64,000 nucleotides of DNA, taken from NCBI GenBank assembly GCA_964636385.1, contig CAZWSC010000063.1:50746-114745 (forward strand). Reading direction: 5' to 3'. Source of the stretch: CAZWSC01 sp964636385 (GTDB lineage: Bacteria; Eisenbacteria; RBG-16-71-46; CAIMUX01). Shown piece by piece: positions 28,075-36,809 of the stretch. The position numbers were made by a program, and so were the translations under genes. Under the pieces are notes generated by a model that was given only the letters and a program-made list of their open reading frames with translations, was not told where the DNA came from and made no database searches. How positions within the stretch are numbered: the first letter of the stretch is position 1; the number at the start of each line of letters is the position of its first letter.

Positions 28075-28826
28075 TCGCGCAGCCCCCGCCCCGTGAGGTG
28101 CAGGAAGAGCCGCTCCAGGCTTGGCTCCGGAACGCTCGCCCTCTGGATCGCCTGCCCGGCCTGATCGAGGAGTTCATCGAGGGTGCCGCGGGTGATGATC
28201 CTTCCGTGGTCGATGATCGCGAAGTTGTCGCAGAGCGTCTCGGCCTCGTTCATGTAGTGCGTCGTGTAGAGAACGGCTGTGCCCGCCGCTGCCCGCTCGC
28301 GTATGAGATCCAGGACGTGCACGCGGCTCTGCGGATCGATCCCCACGGTCGGCTCATCCAGCAGCAACACCTTCGGGTCGTGTACAAGACCGGCGGCCAT
28401 GTTGAGCCGCCTCTGCATACCTCCGGAGAAACGCTTGACCGGCTCGCGCGCACGGTCGGCCAGCCCCACCCTCTCCAGGATCGCAGGGACCTTCACCTTC
28501 AGTTCGGCGCGTGACAGCCCGTACAACCCGCCCCAGTAGAGGAGATTCTCCCGAGCGCTGATCTCCTCGTATAGCGCAAGCTCCTGTGGCACCACGCCGA
28601 TGACGCTTCTGGCCCTGCGGCCGTCGGTCATCATGTCGTGGCCGCACATGCGGATCGACCCGGCTGTGGGTGTGAGAAGGCCGGACAGGCAGGAGATGGT
28701 GGTGGTCTTCCCCGCCCCGTTGGGGCCCAGGAGGCCGAAGATCTCGCCCGGCTGTACCGAGAAGGAGATGTCGTCCACGGCTGTGAGGCTGCCGTAGACC
28801 TTGCGCAGGCGTTCTACCTGTATCAA
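28071..28826 (-). CDS. ABC transporter ATP-binding protein
   Basis: The 251-residue ATPase drives the two ABC-2 permeases encoded after it. Walker A is GPNGAGKTT (34-42), the Q-loop is VVPQELALY (Gln81), the signature is FSGGMQRR (133-140) and Walker B with the D-loop is VLLLDEPTVGIDP (153-165). The organisation resembles DrrAB-type and other ABC-2 exporters for drugs, lipids or peptides. This system is not closely similar to the NatAB-like one at 15451-17647. A lipoprotein gene ends 94 nt upstream on the same strand, so the unit may have its own promoter or be read through. Confidence 0.94.
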   Translation of the reverse strand: MIQVERLRKVYGSLTAVDDISFSVQPGEIFGLLGPNGAGKTTTISCLSGLLTPTAGSIRMCGHDMMTDGRRARSVIGVVPQELALYEEISARENLLYWGGLYGLSRAELKVKVPAILERVGLADRAREPVKRFSGGMQRRLNMAAGLVHDPKVLLLDEPTVGIDPQSRVHVLDLIRERAAAGTAVLYTTHYMNEAETLCDNFAIIDHGRIITRGTLDELLDQAGQAIQRASVPEPSLERLFLHLTGRGLRE

Positions 28827-28919
28827 CTACGTCTCCTCTGGATGCCGGCGACACCGGATTCCCGCGAAGGGCACCGTCTGCCGGTCCCCTCCGCTGCGGT
28901 CACGAATGTCGTCAGTAAG

Positions 28920-29894
28920 CTACCAGGTCACCGTGCTGACCGGGTTGCCATCCTGGTCGTACTCAGTTCTCGAGCCGGTTCCGTCGCTGTGCCAGATCGT
29001 TTCCCAGTCCAGCATCCAGGCGCTGCTATCATCGTCGAAGACGAAGCTCTTCATCCAGCCCCCGGTGCCGTCGGTGGTGACCTCCATCTCCCAGTGCACA
29101 GTCATGACACCGAGCAGGAGCCAATCGATTTTCTGGGTTTCTTCCTCACCCTCCTCCCATGACAACCTGGCCATCGGGCGATCCAGGTCCGGTGTTCCAA
29201 CGAAGAAGTCCCACGTCCCCGTCCTGCCGTCTTCAGCGATCTCCCAGACCCATGTCATCATCACAAAGCCCGCGGCATAGTCGTGGAACCGGAACTCTCC
29301 GGATGTGCCATCCACGCTGCTCGACCCGCGTACGACAACCCAGTTGTCGTAGGGGGGCTGACCGGGATCGCAGGCGCCATCAAGCGTGAGAGTCCAGTCC
29401 AGACCAGCGGCGCTGCGACAGACCCTGAAGCCCCATGTGCATCCTTCCTCGGTGTCGGACCATATGTAGCAGCCGCTGCCCTGGTAGGTCCAATCCGCAC
29501 CGTCAAGGGAGGTAAGCACCTGGCCCACAATCTCGGTGAATGCAGCCGCCGTCCCGATCTGGGCACCGACCTCCTCCCAGGCCTGGATGGCGTTGGGATC
29601 TGTGGAGCCGAAGTCCACATCCCAGACGATCTCGGCCATCGGTATCCTGGGGCGGAAGCCATCATCATGGCACGGGTCAGGATCGCAGACGGTACCGCCA
29701 CCCTGCCAGACGCCCTCATCAGCCCCGCACTCTGCCTGCGTCATGATCTCACAGGAACCGTCCGGCAGGCAGCATGCGCCGATGGCCGGCGTCGGATCCG
29801 TAACCTTGTCGTCATCGCTGCACGCGCCCAGGATCAGCCCAACGGGCAGTACCAGCAACGCAAGCATCCGGAACCTGTTCAGCTTGTGTGTCAT
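28920..29894 (-). CDS. Lipoprotein with Cys-rich head, paralogue of the next gene upstream
   Basis: I chose the ATG at 29894, 7 nt after AAGGG, and because the paralogue at 29935-30573 starts with the equivalent M-HKLNRF; an ATG at 29900 is also possible. The 324-residue protein has a lipobox LILGAC (Cys25), a short Asp-rich linker (SDDDKVTDP) and then a Cys-rich head with GACCLPDGSC, ECGADEGVWQGGG and CDPDPC. This head is common in secreted proteins of Eisenbacteria-like genomes. Residues about 85-324 form a beta-rich domain with a paired Trp pattern. No enzyme motif is visible. It follows its paralogue by 40 nt and is probably co-transcribed. Confidence 0.85.
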   Translation of the reverse strand: MTHKLNRFRMLALLVLPVGLILGACSDDDKVTDPTPAIGACCLPDGSCEIMTQAECGADEGVWQGGGTVCDPDPCHDDGFRPRIPMAEIVWDVDFGSTDPNAIQAWEEVGAQIGTAAAFTEIVGQVLTSLDGADWTYQGSGCYIWSDTEEGCTWGFRVCRSAAGLDWTLTLDGACDPGQPPYDNWVVVRGSSSVDGTSGEFRFHDYAAGFVMMTWVWEIAEDGRTGTWDFFVGTPDLDRPMARLSWEEGEEETQKIDWLLLGVMTVHWEMEVTTDGTGGWMKSFVFDDDSSAWMLDWETIWHSDGTGSRTEYDQDGNPVSTVTW

Positions 29895-29934
29895 CGTCAT
29901 TCCCTTCTTCGAAGGCACTCAGCCTCCATGCGAG

Positions 29935-30573
29935 CTAGCCGACGTCCGGCAGCCTCACGGCCGTAAAGACCCCTTCGGTGATCTCCCGGATGTCCTCTTC
30001 GTCCACGGCACTGACGACAGTCCCGGAGAAGGTGCCCGTTATGGCGCCTCCGACATCGCCATATGAAGTCACCTCAATGGTGAACTCATGATCCCGGTAT
30101 CTGCCAAACTCGACGAAGTTCAGGTTGACCGTTACGCTCTGGCCGCTGAAGGAGCCGGCAGTGTTGCCGTGGAACAGCAGCTCGATCACCCACTCCCCGT
30201 CTTCACCCTGCTGGGATACGGACGTCTCGTCCACATTGCCGAAGAAAATGGCCATGCAGGCCTCGGCTGCGTACTGAGTCCCGTCGAATGTGAAGCTAAG
30301 GTGGCCCACTGGATCGGGATCCGGATCCGACCCAGGCTGGTCGCATGGATTCGGTTCACAGGTCAGACCTTCGTGCCAGGCGATTCCGCCTGATTCATCG
30401 CACAGATCCTCGGTCAGGACCCCGCAGTTCCCGTCCTCGTCACAGCAGGCGCCAAGTGCCGGTGTCGGATCGGTAACCTTGTCGTCATCGTCATCGCTGC
30501 ACGCGCCCGAAAACAACCCCAGGGGGAGTAACAGCAGCGCCGGCAGCCAGAACCTGTTCAGCTTGTGCATCAT
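29935..30573 (-). CDS. Lipoprotein with Cys-rich head
   Basis: The 212-residue product starts at the ATG at 30573 (AAAGGA about 8 nt upstream) and has a signal ending GLFSGAC (Cys25), followed by an Asp run. The Cys-rich head GACCDEDGNC, DLCDES and CEPNPCDQPG matches that of the downstream paralogue. The remaining 120 residues are beta-rich (HLSFTFDGTQYAAEA, VTSYGDVGGAITGTFSGTV) and resemble small secreted beta-sandwich domains of unknown function. A promoter-like sequence lies at 30635-30663. Confidence 0.85.
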   Translation of the reverse strand: MMHKLNRFWLPALLLLPLGLFSGACSDDDDDKVTDPTPALGACCDEDGNCGVLTEDLCDESGGIAWHEGLTCEPNPCDQPGSDPDPDPVGHLSFTFDGTQYAAEACMAIFFGNVDETSVSQQGEDGEWVIELLFHGNTAGSFSGQSVTVNLNFVEFGRYRDHEFTIEVTSYGDVGGAITGTFSGTVVSAVDEEDIREITEGVFTAVRLPDVG

Positions 30574-30634
30574 CGTCACATCCTTTCCCCGGAGATACCC
30601 ATGTACCGAACTGCAGCTCAGCTGCTGCCAAAGG

Positions 30635-30663
30635 TCTATAGCACATCCCCGGACCCGGGGCAA
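30635..30663 (-). promoter_or_regulatory. Predicted sigma70-type promoter for the lipoprotein pair
   Basis: On the minus strand, TTGCCC (30663-30658) and TATAGA (30640-30635) are 17 nt apart. The start would be near 30628, giving a 55-nt leader to the ATG at 30573. Confidence 0.45.
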
Positions 30664-30748
30664 ACTGCCGTGCGCAACTCCCTGCTTCCTGCGCCCCGGC
30701 TCTGGGCAATCCCGGGCACTTGAGGCATCGGAGAACAGGACTGCCGGA

Positions 30749-32692
30749 TCATCCGGATCCGGGCGGCAGACTCCGAAGATGCCTAATGGACGGCTCGTGA
30801 TGGGGATCCAGCTCCAGCGCCTCCCGAAACTGCTCGGCGGCTTCGGCGAACCTGCCCAGCCGGGCGAAGGTCACGCCCAGGTCGGACCGCATCACGGGAT
30901 CGTATGGATCCAGGGCAACAGCTTCCCGGAACCACTCCACCGCATCCGCATCATGTCCCATCCGACCGAGGACGACACCTAAGTTGTAGCGGGTCAGGGC
31001 AGTGTGCGGGAGGAGCGCAGCCGCACGCTCGTATGCCTCAGCGGCCTCCGGCAGCCTGCCCATGCTCACGAGAGCCGCGCCCATACCGTGCCACGCCTCC
31101 CCATGGGCATGGTCGATCTTCAGCGCCTCCCTGTAGGCTGCGATTGCGGACACCGGGTCACCTGCGCGCTGGAGCCGTATCCCGCGCTGATACGCATCGT
31201 GGACACGAACCGAATCCAGCGAATATCCGGGGATGGCCAGTTGTATACCGACTGCCAGCGGCACGACTGCAGCCAGCCGGGAGAGGCGGCGCGCACGGAT
31301 CATGCCCCAAAGGAAGTGGATCCCGTATCCTGCCGCTGCAATGAACCCCGCCATGTAGGGTATCCGGTACCGGCCGGTGGCGAAGAACAGGATCGTTGCG
31401 ATCCATCCCACCAGGATGAGTATGAGATATGGCTCGACGCCGAGGGAGCCGGGGGCTGGTCCGTCCTGTACGCACCGGCCGGCAGCTGCAGCCGGCCCTC
31501 GAGATCGCCCGCCGTCTTCAGGCCGTTCAACAGCGCCGGCAGACTGCAGTACGGGAAAGACTCCCGCGTACCTGCGGCGCCTGAACCAGGCAACCACCCC
31601 CAGTGCCGCTGCGGGAAGTACAAGGCCGAAGCCGACGAAGGCCGCGCGCAGCGGCAGGTGAGTTTCGCGCAGAAGGTCGAACGCCTCGATCTGGGGAAGC
31701 TCATCAGGCGACATGTACAACATCACCTTTCGTGCGAGAAGCCAGACCAGTCGCCCCGGCCGCTCGCGGGCCGACTCGAGGGTCCTGCGCGTCCAGAAGC
31801 GGGACGACTCCGCAAGGGTGAGGGGTTGCCCCGCGAGCATCGACGCGGATCTTGCCCCGGTGGGATCCTGCTCGAGATCCAGCTCGGCCGGTTGGCTGTA
31901 AACGCCCCGCGCCGAAGGGTTGTTCCCGATGTACAGGTTTATCCCGCCATTCAGCGTGAGGATCGTAAGCTTTCCCGTTGTGCGCGTCTGGTGAACCGCG
32001 CAAGGGAGGAGGGAGACGGCAAGCCCCAGCGCAATCCACGCGACCGGCTTCAGCTGTGCAGCCAACTGCCGCCTTCCCCGCAGGATCAGCATGGCGGCGG
32101 CAGCAGCGGGCAGGAGGAGGTACACCCCCCGCCCCAGTGTCAGTAGTCCCACCGTGACGCCGAAGAGGAGGAGCCGCAGGAACCTGTCCCCGGCCCGCGG
32201 CCAGAACCAGATCGCAACTGCGCTCAGAAAGAGCAGCAACCCCTCGACAAGGACCTGGCTTTCATTCGCCAGGATCGGCCCGTAGATAGCGAAGAGCGCG
32301 CCCGCAGCGATCGCCGCCCCCATCCCGAGATCGCGGCGCACGGCCAGGAAGAGGATCGCAAGCGTGGCCAGCCCGAGAATCGCCTGGAAGACCTGGACCG
32401 TCGCCACCGACACAGGGGCAGCCCTGAAGATCACCGAGAGGACTGCGGGGTACAGCGGAGTCATGAAGTGCGGCTCGTCCGGCCACCCTCCTCCGCCTGC
32501 CAGGCGTTCGGCCAGATCGAGGTAGTAGCGGCCGTCCAGGATCGGGTCGCTGACACGCATATCGCGCGATAACTCGATGCCTGCCCAGATACGCAGCAAG
32601 GCGGCAACAAGGAAGATGAGCGCCATTATCCACAGCGCCGGCATCCATGCGGAACGCGCTGCGGGCTTCTTCCGCCTGCTGTCTGCGGGCAT
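30749..32692 (-). CDS. GT-C glycosyltransferase-like membrane protein with C-terminal TPRs
   Basis: A 647-residue membrane protein with about 11 helices (about 15-500) followed by TPR repeats (about 520-640; for example AYREALKIDHAHGEAWHGMG and RYNLGVVLGRMGHDADAVEW). The first extracytoplasmic loop has DPILDGRYYLDLAERLAGGG, with the acidic residue and tyrosines expected for PMT/GT39-like enzymes that use polyprenyl-phosphate sugars. It is a paralogue of the protein at 18845-20839 through the loop, NGGINLYIGNNP and TGRYRIPY segments. The TPRs probably face the periplasm or cytoplasm and bind a partner or acceptor. The sugar and acceptor are unknown. Confidence 0.85.
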   Translation of the reverse strand: MPADSRRKKPAARSAWMPALWIMALIFLVAALLRIWAGIELSRDMRVSDPILDGRYYLDLAERLAGGGGWPDEPHFMTPLYPAVLSVIFRAAPVSVATVQVFQAILGLATLAILFLAVRRDLGMGAAIAAGALFAIYGPILANESQVLVEGLLLFLSAVAIWFWPRAGDRFLRLLLFGVTVGLLTLGRGVYLLLPAAAAAMLILRGRRQLAAQLKPVAWIALGLAVSLLPCAVHQTRTTGKLTILTLNGGINLYIGNNPSARGVYSQPAELDLEQDPTGARSASMLAGQPLTLAESSRFWTRRTLESARERPGRLVWLLARKVMLYMSPDELPQIEAFDLLRETHLPLRAAFVGFGLVLPAAALGVVAWFRRRRYAGVFPVLQSAGAVERPEDGGRSRGPAAAAGRCVQDGPAPGSLGVEPYLILILVGWIATILFFATGRYRIPYMAGFIAAAGYGIHFLWGMIRARRLSRLAAVVPLAVGIQLAIPGYSLDSVRVHDAYQRGIRLQRAGDPVSAIAAYREALKIDHAHGEAWHGMGAALVSMGRLPEAAEAYERAAALLPHTALTRYNLGVVLGRMGHDADAVEWFREAVALDPYDPVMRSDLGVTFARLGRFAEAAEQFREALELDPHHEPSIRHLRSLPPGSG

Positions 32693-32979
32693 TGTCAGAT
32701 CGGTATCCTCCGTCCAGGGTGCCTACCGGAGTATCCACAGAGCCCGGCTCATTCGCAACGCGCAGGATCGCTCCCCGCTCCTGGAGGATCCCCCTCAGAC
32801 CGCCCGCTGCACAGTCATCCGAGCGAACGCCCTGCATTGCGCCACTGGATCACGCATCCCCTCTGTGCGAAGATTCGCCGGCGGGAAACGCCATGTTCGG
32901 GCGCGTCGGCGGAACCGGGCCGTGTCGCCCGCACACCAATGAACGCCCAGATCAGCGCTTGCACTGGAGGCACTTACGC

Positions 32980-33390
32980 ATGGTCCGTACAGAAATCGAG
33001 TACATCGGAGATCTGCACTGCAGGGCAACGCACGGTCCTTCAGGCCATAGCTTCCTGACCGACGCTCCGGTCGACAATCAGGGGAAGGGCGAATCCTTCT
33101 CCCCCACTGACCTCGTGGGCGCATCCCTGGGCGCCTGCATCGCCACCATCATGGGGATCTACGCCCGCGAGCACGAGATCGCCCTGGAGGGGATGCGCGT
33201 CACGGTGAGCAAGACGATGTCGGACCAGCCTCCCAGGAGGATTGCGAAGCTGGAGATGGTCTTCAGCATGCCGCCTGGCCTGACCGACCGCGCGAGAAGG
33301 GCGCTGGAGGCGTGCGTGGCAGCATGCCCGGTGAAGCGCAGCCTGCATCCGGAAACGAAGGCGTCCGCGGTGTTCGAGTATCCGGACTGA
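32980..33390 (+). CDS. OsmC/YhfA family protein
   Basis: A 136-residue OsmC-family protein. These proteins are dimeric thiol peroxidases that reduce organic hydroperoxides, or proteins of unsettled role in the YhfA branch. The two reactive cysteines are Cys53 in GACIATIMGIYA and Cys116 in ACPVKRSL. FSPTDLVGASLGAC is the typical helix start. The ATG at 32980 has GGAGG 9 nt upstream; a longer open frame to 32647 runs through the divergent intergenic region and is not used. The upstream gap of 287 nt to the divergent GT-C gene holds nothing else I can name. Confidence 0.93.
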   Translation: MVRTEIEYIGDLHCRATHGPSGHSFLTDAPVDNQGKGESFSPTDLVGASLGACIATIMGIYAREHEIALEGMRVTVSKTMSDQPPRRIAKLEMVFSMPPGLTDRARRALEACVAACPVKRSLHPETKASAVFEYPD

Positions 33391-33408
33391 GGGCCGGCCA
33401 TTCGCAAC

Positions 33409-35298
33409 TCACGGAGCCGGCAGTGCCAGCAGCAACCGGTCCACAGCCCGAGCGCTCCCGGTGTCGAGCGCGAACATCCGCGGGCGCATCCCGCGCGCAA
33501 GCTCTGCGATCTCATGGTCGCGCCGCTGGTACGCTGCCTGCAGGGCATGGAGGATCACGAATGACGGGATGCGCGGCGCCTCCCCGAACTGGCGCAGCGC
33601 CTCCATCAGCAACTCCCGGTCAGGTTGCGACGCAAGTATCCAGACCCACTGGATGGCCGGCAGGCCGTTGACGCGTTCCCCGAGGTCGTCGCCCTGGTAG
33701 TAGCGATGGGTTGTGTACGTCCAGGCCGGCGGCAGGCCTCCTCCGGGTAACCGGCGCACAAAGAAGGCCCTGTGCGGATCCGCATGGACCAGCGCCCACT
33801 CATCGGTACCCAGAAGCGCCGCCGTCAGTCTTGGGCTGTCGGCGACCTTCAGGAGGATGCCGTCGAAGCGGTGCCGCCTGTCAAGCTGCTGAAAAGCCCG
33901 GGGGTCGACCATGGCGGCGAAGTACTCGCGTACAACCTTTACGTCCACGTAGCGCGAGTCCATGTAGGGCTGCAGGTCCGGGAAGAAGTACTCGAGATAG
34001 CCGCCGTCGGCTGCATTGTTAAAGAGCTTCCCCCGGAACTCAGCCTGCCGCAGTTCATCGGCGAAGCGCAGCGGATAGGTGTGATACGGCAGGGATATTC
34101 CGAAGGTGGTCTCACTCCGGATCGAGCGGTGGAAGCCTCCCGTCACGGTCCACAGGCCGAGCGCGAGCGCGATCAGGCCCGTACCACCTGCGACAACCGG
34201 CGTGAATGCGCGCGCGAACCGCTGCTGCGGCGAGGCGGAAGATCCAGCGGACCGCCTGCGCGGGCGCGCTCGCACAAACTCCGAGACAAGGCCGACGAAA
34301 TCGCCGAGAGCGGGCGCCATCAGAAGCGGCAGCAGGGGCATGTTGCGCGCGCTCGTCGCGCCCAGGCCCAGTCCGGCCGCGGCAAGCAGCAGGGAGAAGG
34401 CCCGCCCGCGCCTGCGCATCAGCAGCACGAGGCAGATGAGCAGGCAGACCGCCCAGAAGGCCCAGAAGAGCTTCCCAGTCCAGATCGTCAGAAAGATCCC
34501 CGTAGGAGGACCAAACTCCATGAGGGCGCCGCGCATCTCGCGAAGGAACGAAGCCAGGGTGATGGCGAATCCCCAGGTCCGAGGTCCGAAGGGCGAGACA
34601 ACCGACGCCGCCAGGGTGACGGCCAGAAGCATAACCGCGCGGGTAATGGCAGGTCCACCCTCGCGCTGGACCAGGGCGGCAACCAGTCGCGCGGCTACCA
34701 GGAGCGGGCCGAAGATGAAATAGCCGTGAACATTGGCCCACAGCGCCTCGATCAGGGCGAAGGCCGCGTAACGGCGCCAGGTGAGCGGTGCGCGGAAGTC
34801 CCATCTGCACAGCCACATGATCTGCAGGATGAGAAAGAGGTAGGCCGGCACCTCCGGCCGAGGCTCGAAGCGCCCCTGGGAGATCAGAATCGCAGCCAGC
34901 ATCAGAGGCAGGCCGAGGACGGGTGCGGAAGCCAGACGCGCAGCGCGCACCCAGAGCCAGAAGGTCATGAGCCAGGCAGCGAGGAACAGCACGCTCACAC
35001 CGTGGATACCGCCCGCCACGAACAGGCCATGGCAGACAATCTGAAAGAGCCAGTAGATGTTCACATAGCCCGGTTGCTGCGCAATGAGCCTGTCTTCGGG
35101 CTGGAAGGCGCCGGTCTCCAGCACTCCCCTGCCGAGAAAGAGATGGTAGAAGATGTCGGGCCCCTGCCAGGCGCACGTCACGAGCAGGCCGAGGAGCAGG
35201 AACACCGCTCCCCACGCGGCGAGTGTCAAGGCCCGTGCTGAAGGTGCGCAGGCCCGCTCAGGGGGCACGCGGGTGGTGTTCGAATGGTCAGATGTCAT
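33409..35298 (-). CDS. Large polytopic membrane protein of unknown function
   Basis: The 629-residue product has about ten membrane helices in residues 25-400 and a soluble C-terminal part of about 220 residues that contains PYHTYPLRFADELRQAEFRG and DGGYLEYFFPDLQPYMDSRY. The first loop (QGPDIFYHLFLGRGVLETG) with an acidic residue after helix 1 is in the style of GT-C enzymes. I do not know the exact family. It is convergent with OsmC (18 nt between stops). It has no clear ribosome-binding site, and an alternative start cannot be excluded. Confidence 0.78.
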   Translation of the reverse strand: MTSDHSNTTRVPPERACAPSARALTLAAWGAVFLLLGLLVTCAWQGPDIFYHLFLGRGVLETGAFQPEDRLIAQQPGYVNIYWLFQIVCHGLFVAGGIHGVSVLFLAAWLMTFWLWVRAARLASAPVLGLPLMLAAILISQGRFEPRPEVPAYLFLILQIMWLCRWDFRAPLTWRRYAAFALIEALWANVHGYFIFGPLLVAARLVAALVQREGGPAITRAVMLLAVTLAASVVSPFGPRTWGFAITLASFLREMRGALMEFGPPTGIFLTIWTGKLFWAFWAVCLLICLVLLMRRRGRAFSLLLAAAGLGLGATSARNMPLLPLLMAPALGDFVGLVSEFVRARPRRRSAGSSASPQQRFARAFTPVVAGGTGLIALALGLWTVTGGFHRSIRSETTFGISLPYHTYPLRFADELRQAEFRGKLFNNAADGGYLEYFFPDLQPYMDSRYVDVKVVREYFAAMVDPRAFQQLDRRHRFDGILLKVADSPRLTAALLGTDEWALVHADPHRAFFVRRLPGGGLPPAWTYTTHRYYQGDDLGERVNGLPAIQWVWILASQPDRELLMEALRQFGEAPRIPSFVILHALQAAYQRRDHEIAELARGMRPRMFALDTGSARAVDRLLLALPAP

Positions 35299-35587
35299 TG
35301 ACAGAGTCTGGCAGGCCCGGGCGGGACAAACAAGAGACCTGACCGGGCGACGTGCAACGACTTGTCGCTCAATCTGTTATAAAGCGGAATCTTCAGGGGT
35401 TCCGGCTGTGGCGGTTTCCTGATAGCTTCGCGCCTGGTCATGGATCCCACCGGGGCTCGGCAATCCAGCCATGGTGCCGTGCGACCATCCGGGGGCAGAT
35501 CCATGATCATTCTGCATATGGTGTACATGTTGCGAGATCCGGGTTGAGCCCGCATGTCTCAATCTCATTCGTCAGGAGGGTTCTTCA

Positions 35588-36265
35588 GTGTCACACGAAC
35601 ACAGCTTCGCCACTCCCGGCCCTGCAGGATTGGCCGCGCTGGCAGTAGCCTGCTTTGGTTTCGGCGCCGTGTTTCTCGGCAAGGTGGATATCTCGGGCTA
35701 TCCCCTGCTGGCTGCGTGGCTGATCGGCGGCGGAGTTGTGCAACACACTACGGCCGTCATGGAACTCAAGGATCGCAACATCACTGGAGGGAACGTATTC
35801 CTGTTCTTCTCCGCCTTCTTCATGTACGCGGCTGCGTTGAGCGTGCTGGCCAAGTGGTACTCGGTAACATCGATCTTCACACCCCAGGCGCTGGAGATGG
35901 TCGCCGACAACCCGAGTCTTCAGGTGAGCGCCATCGTCGGCGAGATGTTGAGCAAGGCAGTCTATATCGAAGGGTGGCTGTGGATGGCGGGCGCGTCCTT
36001 CCTGACCCTGGTAACGCCGGCATATGCGAAGTCCACTCTTCTGATCTTCATACTCGTCGTCCTGGTCGATATCGTTCTCTGGCTGATCGTCGGCTGTGAC
36101 ACAGGGTGGTTCCTGATAGGCGGCAGTCTGCAGCTCACCAAGTCGATCATCGGGTATCTGCTTGTCGTCTCGGGCTTCATCGGCCTCTACCTTGCCGGCG
36201 CCACGGTGTGCAACACCGTCTACGGCAGGACCATCTACTATGTGCCTCCGCCGCTGATCAAGTAG
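35588..36265 (+). CDS. satP: Acetate uptake transporter, GPR1/FUN34/YaaH (SatP) family
   Basis: A 225-residue inner-membrane protein with six helices. Proteins of this family carry acetate or succinate with protons. The N-terminal motif TPGPAGLAALAVACFGFG corresponds to the NPAPLGL signature of the family. The gene starts with GTG at 35588, with AGGAGGG 7 nt upstream. It is monocistronic: the upstream gap (289 nt) contains a TATAAA at 35378-35383 without a matching -35, and a strong hairpin lies 98 nt downstream. A role in excreting or taking up acetate would fit the pyruvate:ferredoxin oxidoreductase at 44064-47633. Substrate choice is inferred from the family. Confidence 0.88.
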   Translation: MSHEHSFATPGPAGLAALAVACFGFGAVFLGKVDISGYPLLAAWLIGGGVVQHTTAVMELKDRNITGGNVFLFFSAFFMYAAALSVLAKWYSVTSIFTPQALEMVADNPSLQVSAIVGEMLSKAVYIEGWLWMAGASFLTLVTPAYAKSTLLIFILVVLVDIVLWLIVGCDTGWFLIGGSLQLTKSIIGYLLVVSGFIGLYLAGATVCNTVYGRTIYYVPPPLIK

Positions 36266-36362
36266 AGGCGGGGTAGAACGTGGGGCATTTCCACCGTGTG
36301 GAGCCGGGGAGGCAGTTCAGTTCGGCGCACAATCCCCGTTGTGTACCGTCACGGAGAAGGCT

Positions 36363-36392
36363 TCCCGGAGGCTCATAGCCTCGCCTCCGGGA
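36363..36392. terminator. Bidirectional terminator hairpin
   Basis: TCCCGGAGGC (36363-36372) pairs perfectly with GCCTCCGGGA (36383-36392) around a 10-nt loop. It lies between the convergent ends of satP (36265) and the small lipoprotein gene (36422). It has no U tract but is the strongest hairpin I found in the window. Confidence 0.6.
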
Positions 36393-36421
36393 GCAAACAT
36401 ACGGGGCAGGTCTGACGGTGC

Positions 36422-36709
36422 CTACCTGGTGACCGTCACGGTTCGCGATTGGACAGTGATCATCCCGGTGAAAATGTTGATCACGACATCAAGGAAAGAC
36501 TGCTCGGTCTCGATCTGGTAATTGCCCGCGCCCGCGGCCATGACGCTGGTGTCGACATCGTTGATCGGGACCAGGCCCCAGAGGACATACCACTGGCGTG
36601 CCTCGACGACAGAGCTCCCCTGTGGTCCCGTCCCCACCGTGTGAACATGCCCGGCGCAGCCGGTCAGGAACAGAACCAGGAGCAGCACACCGATCACACG
36701 TTTACGCAT
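36422..36709 (-). CDS. Small Bor-like lipoprotein
   Basis: The 95-residue product starts at the ATG at 36709, after GGGAGG 8 nt upstream. The signal ends FLTGC (Cys18). The segment QIETEQSFLDVVINIFTGMITVQSRTV, read in parts, resembles the C-terminal half of the phage Bor lipoprotein family (pattern TETQQTF followed by a helix and a strand), and VVEARQWYVLWGLVPIN matches its central hydrophobic strand. Bor-type proteins are outer-membrane lipoproteins found also outside phages. No phage genes surround it. It is the third of three lipoprotein genes in a row on this strand. Confidence 0.75.
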   Translation of the reverse strand: MRKRVIGVLLLVLFLTGCAGHVHTVGTGPQGSSVVEARQWYVLWGLVPINDVDTSVMAAGAGNYQIETEQSFLDVVINIFTGMITVQSRTVTVTR

Positions 36710-36809
36710 TGAAGAACCTCCCTTTGGTAATGGATTCCACACAAGTCCCGCCATATGCCCGGCTTGTGCGCGGGAAACATAGCAGAGCCACAGGAGATGC
36801 GAAACAGAA

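Noticed and set aside
32647..32979. N-terminal extension of the OsmC frame
   Set aside because: The added residues match no OsmC protein, and a GGAGG-preceded ATG exists at 32980.
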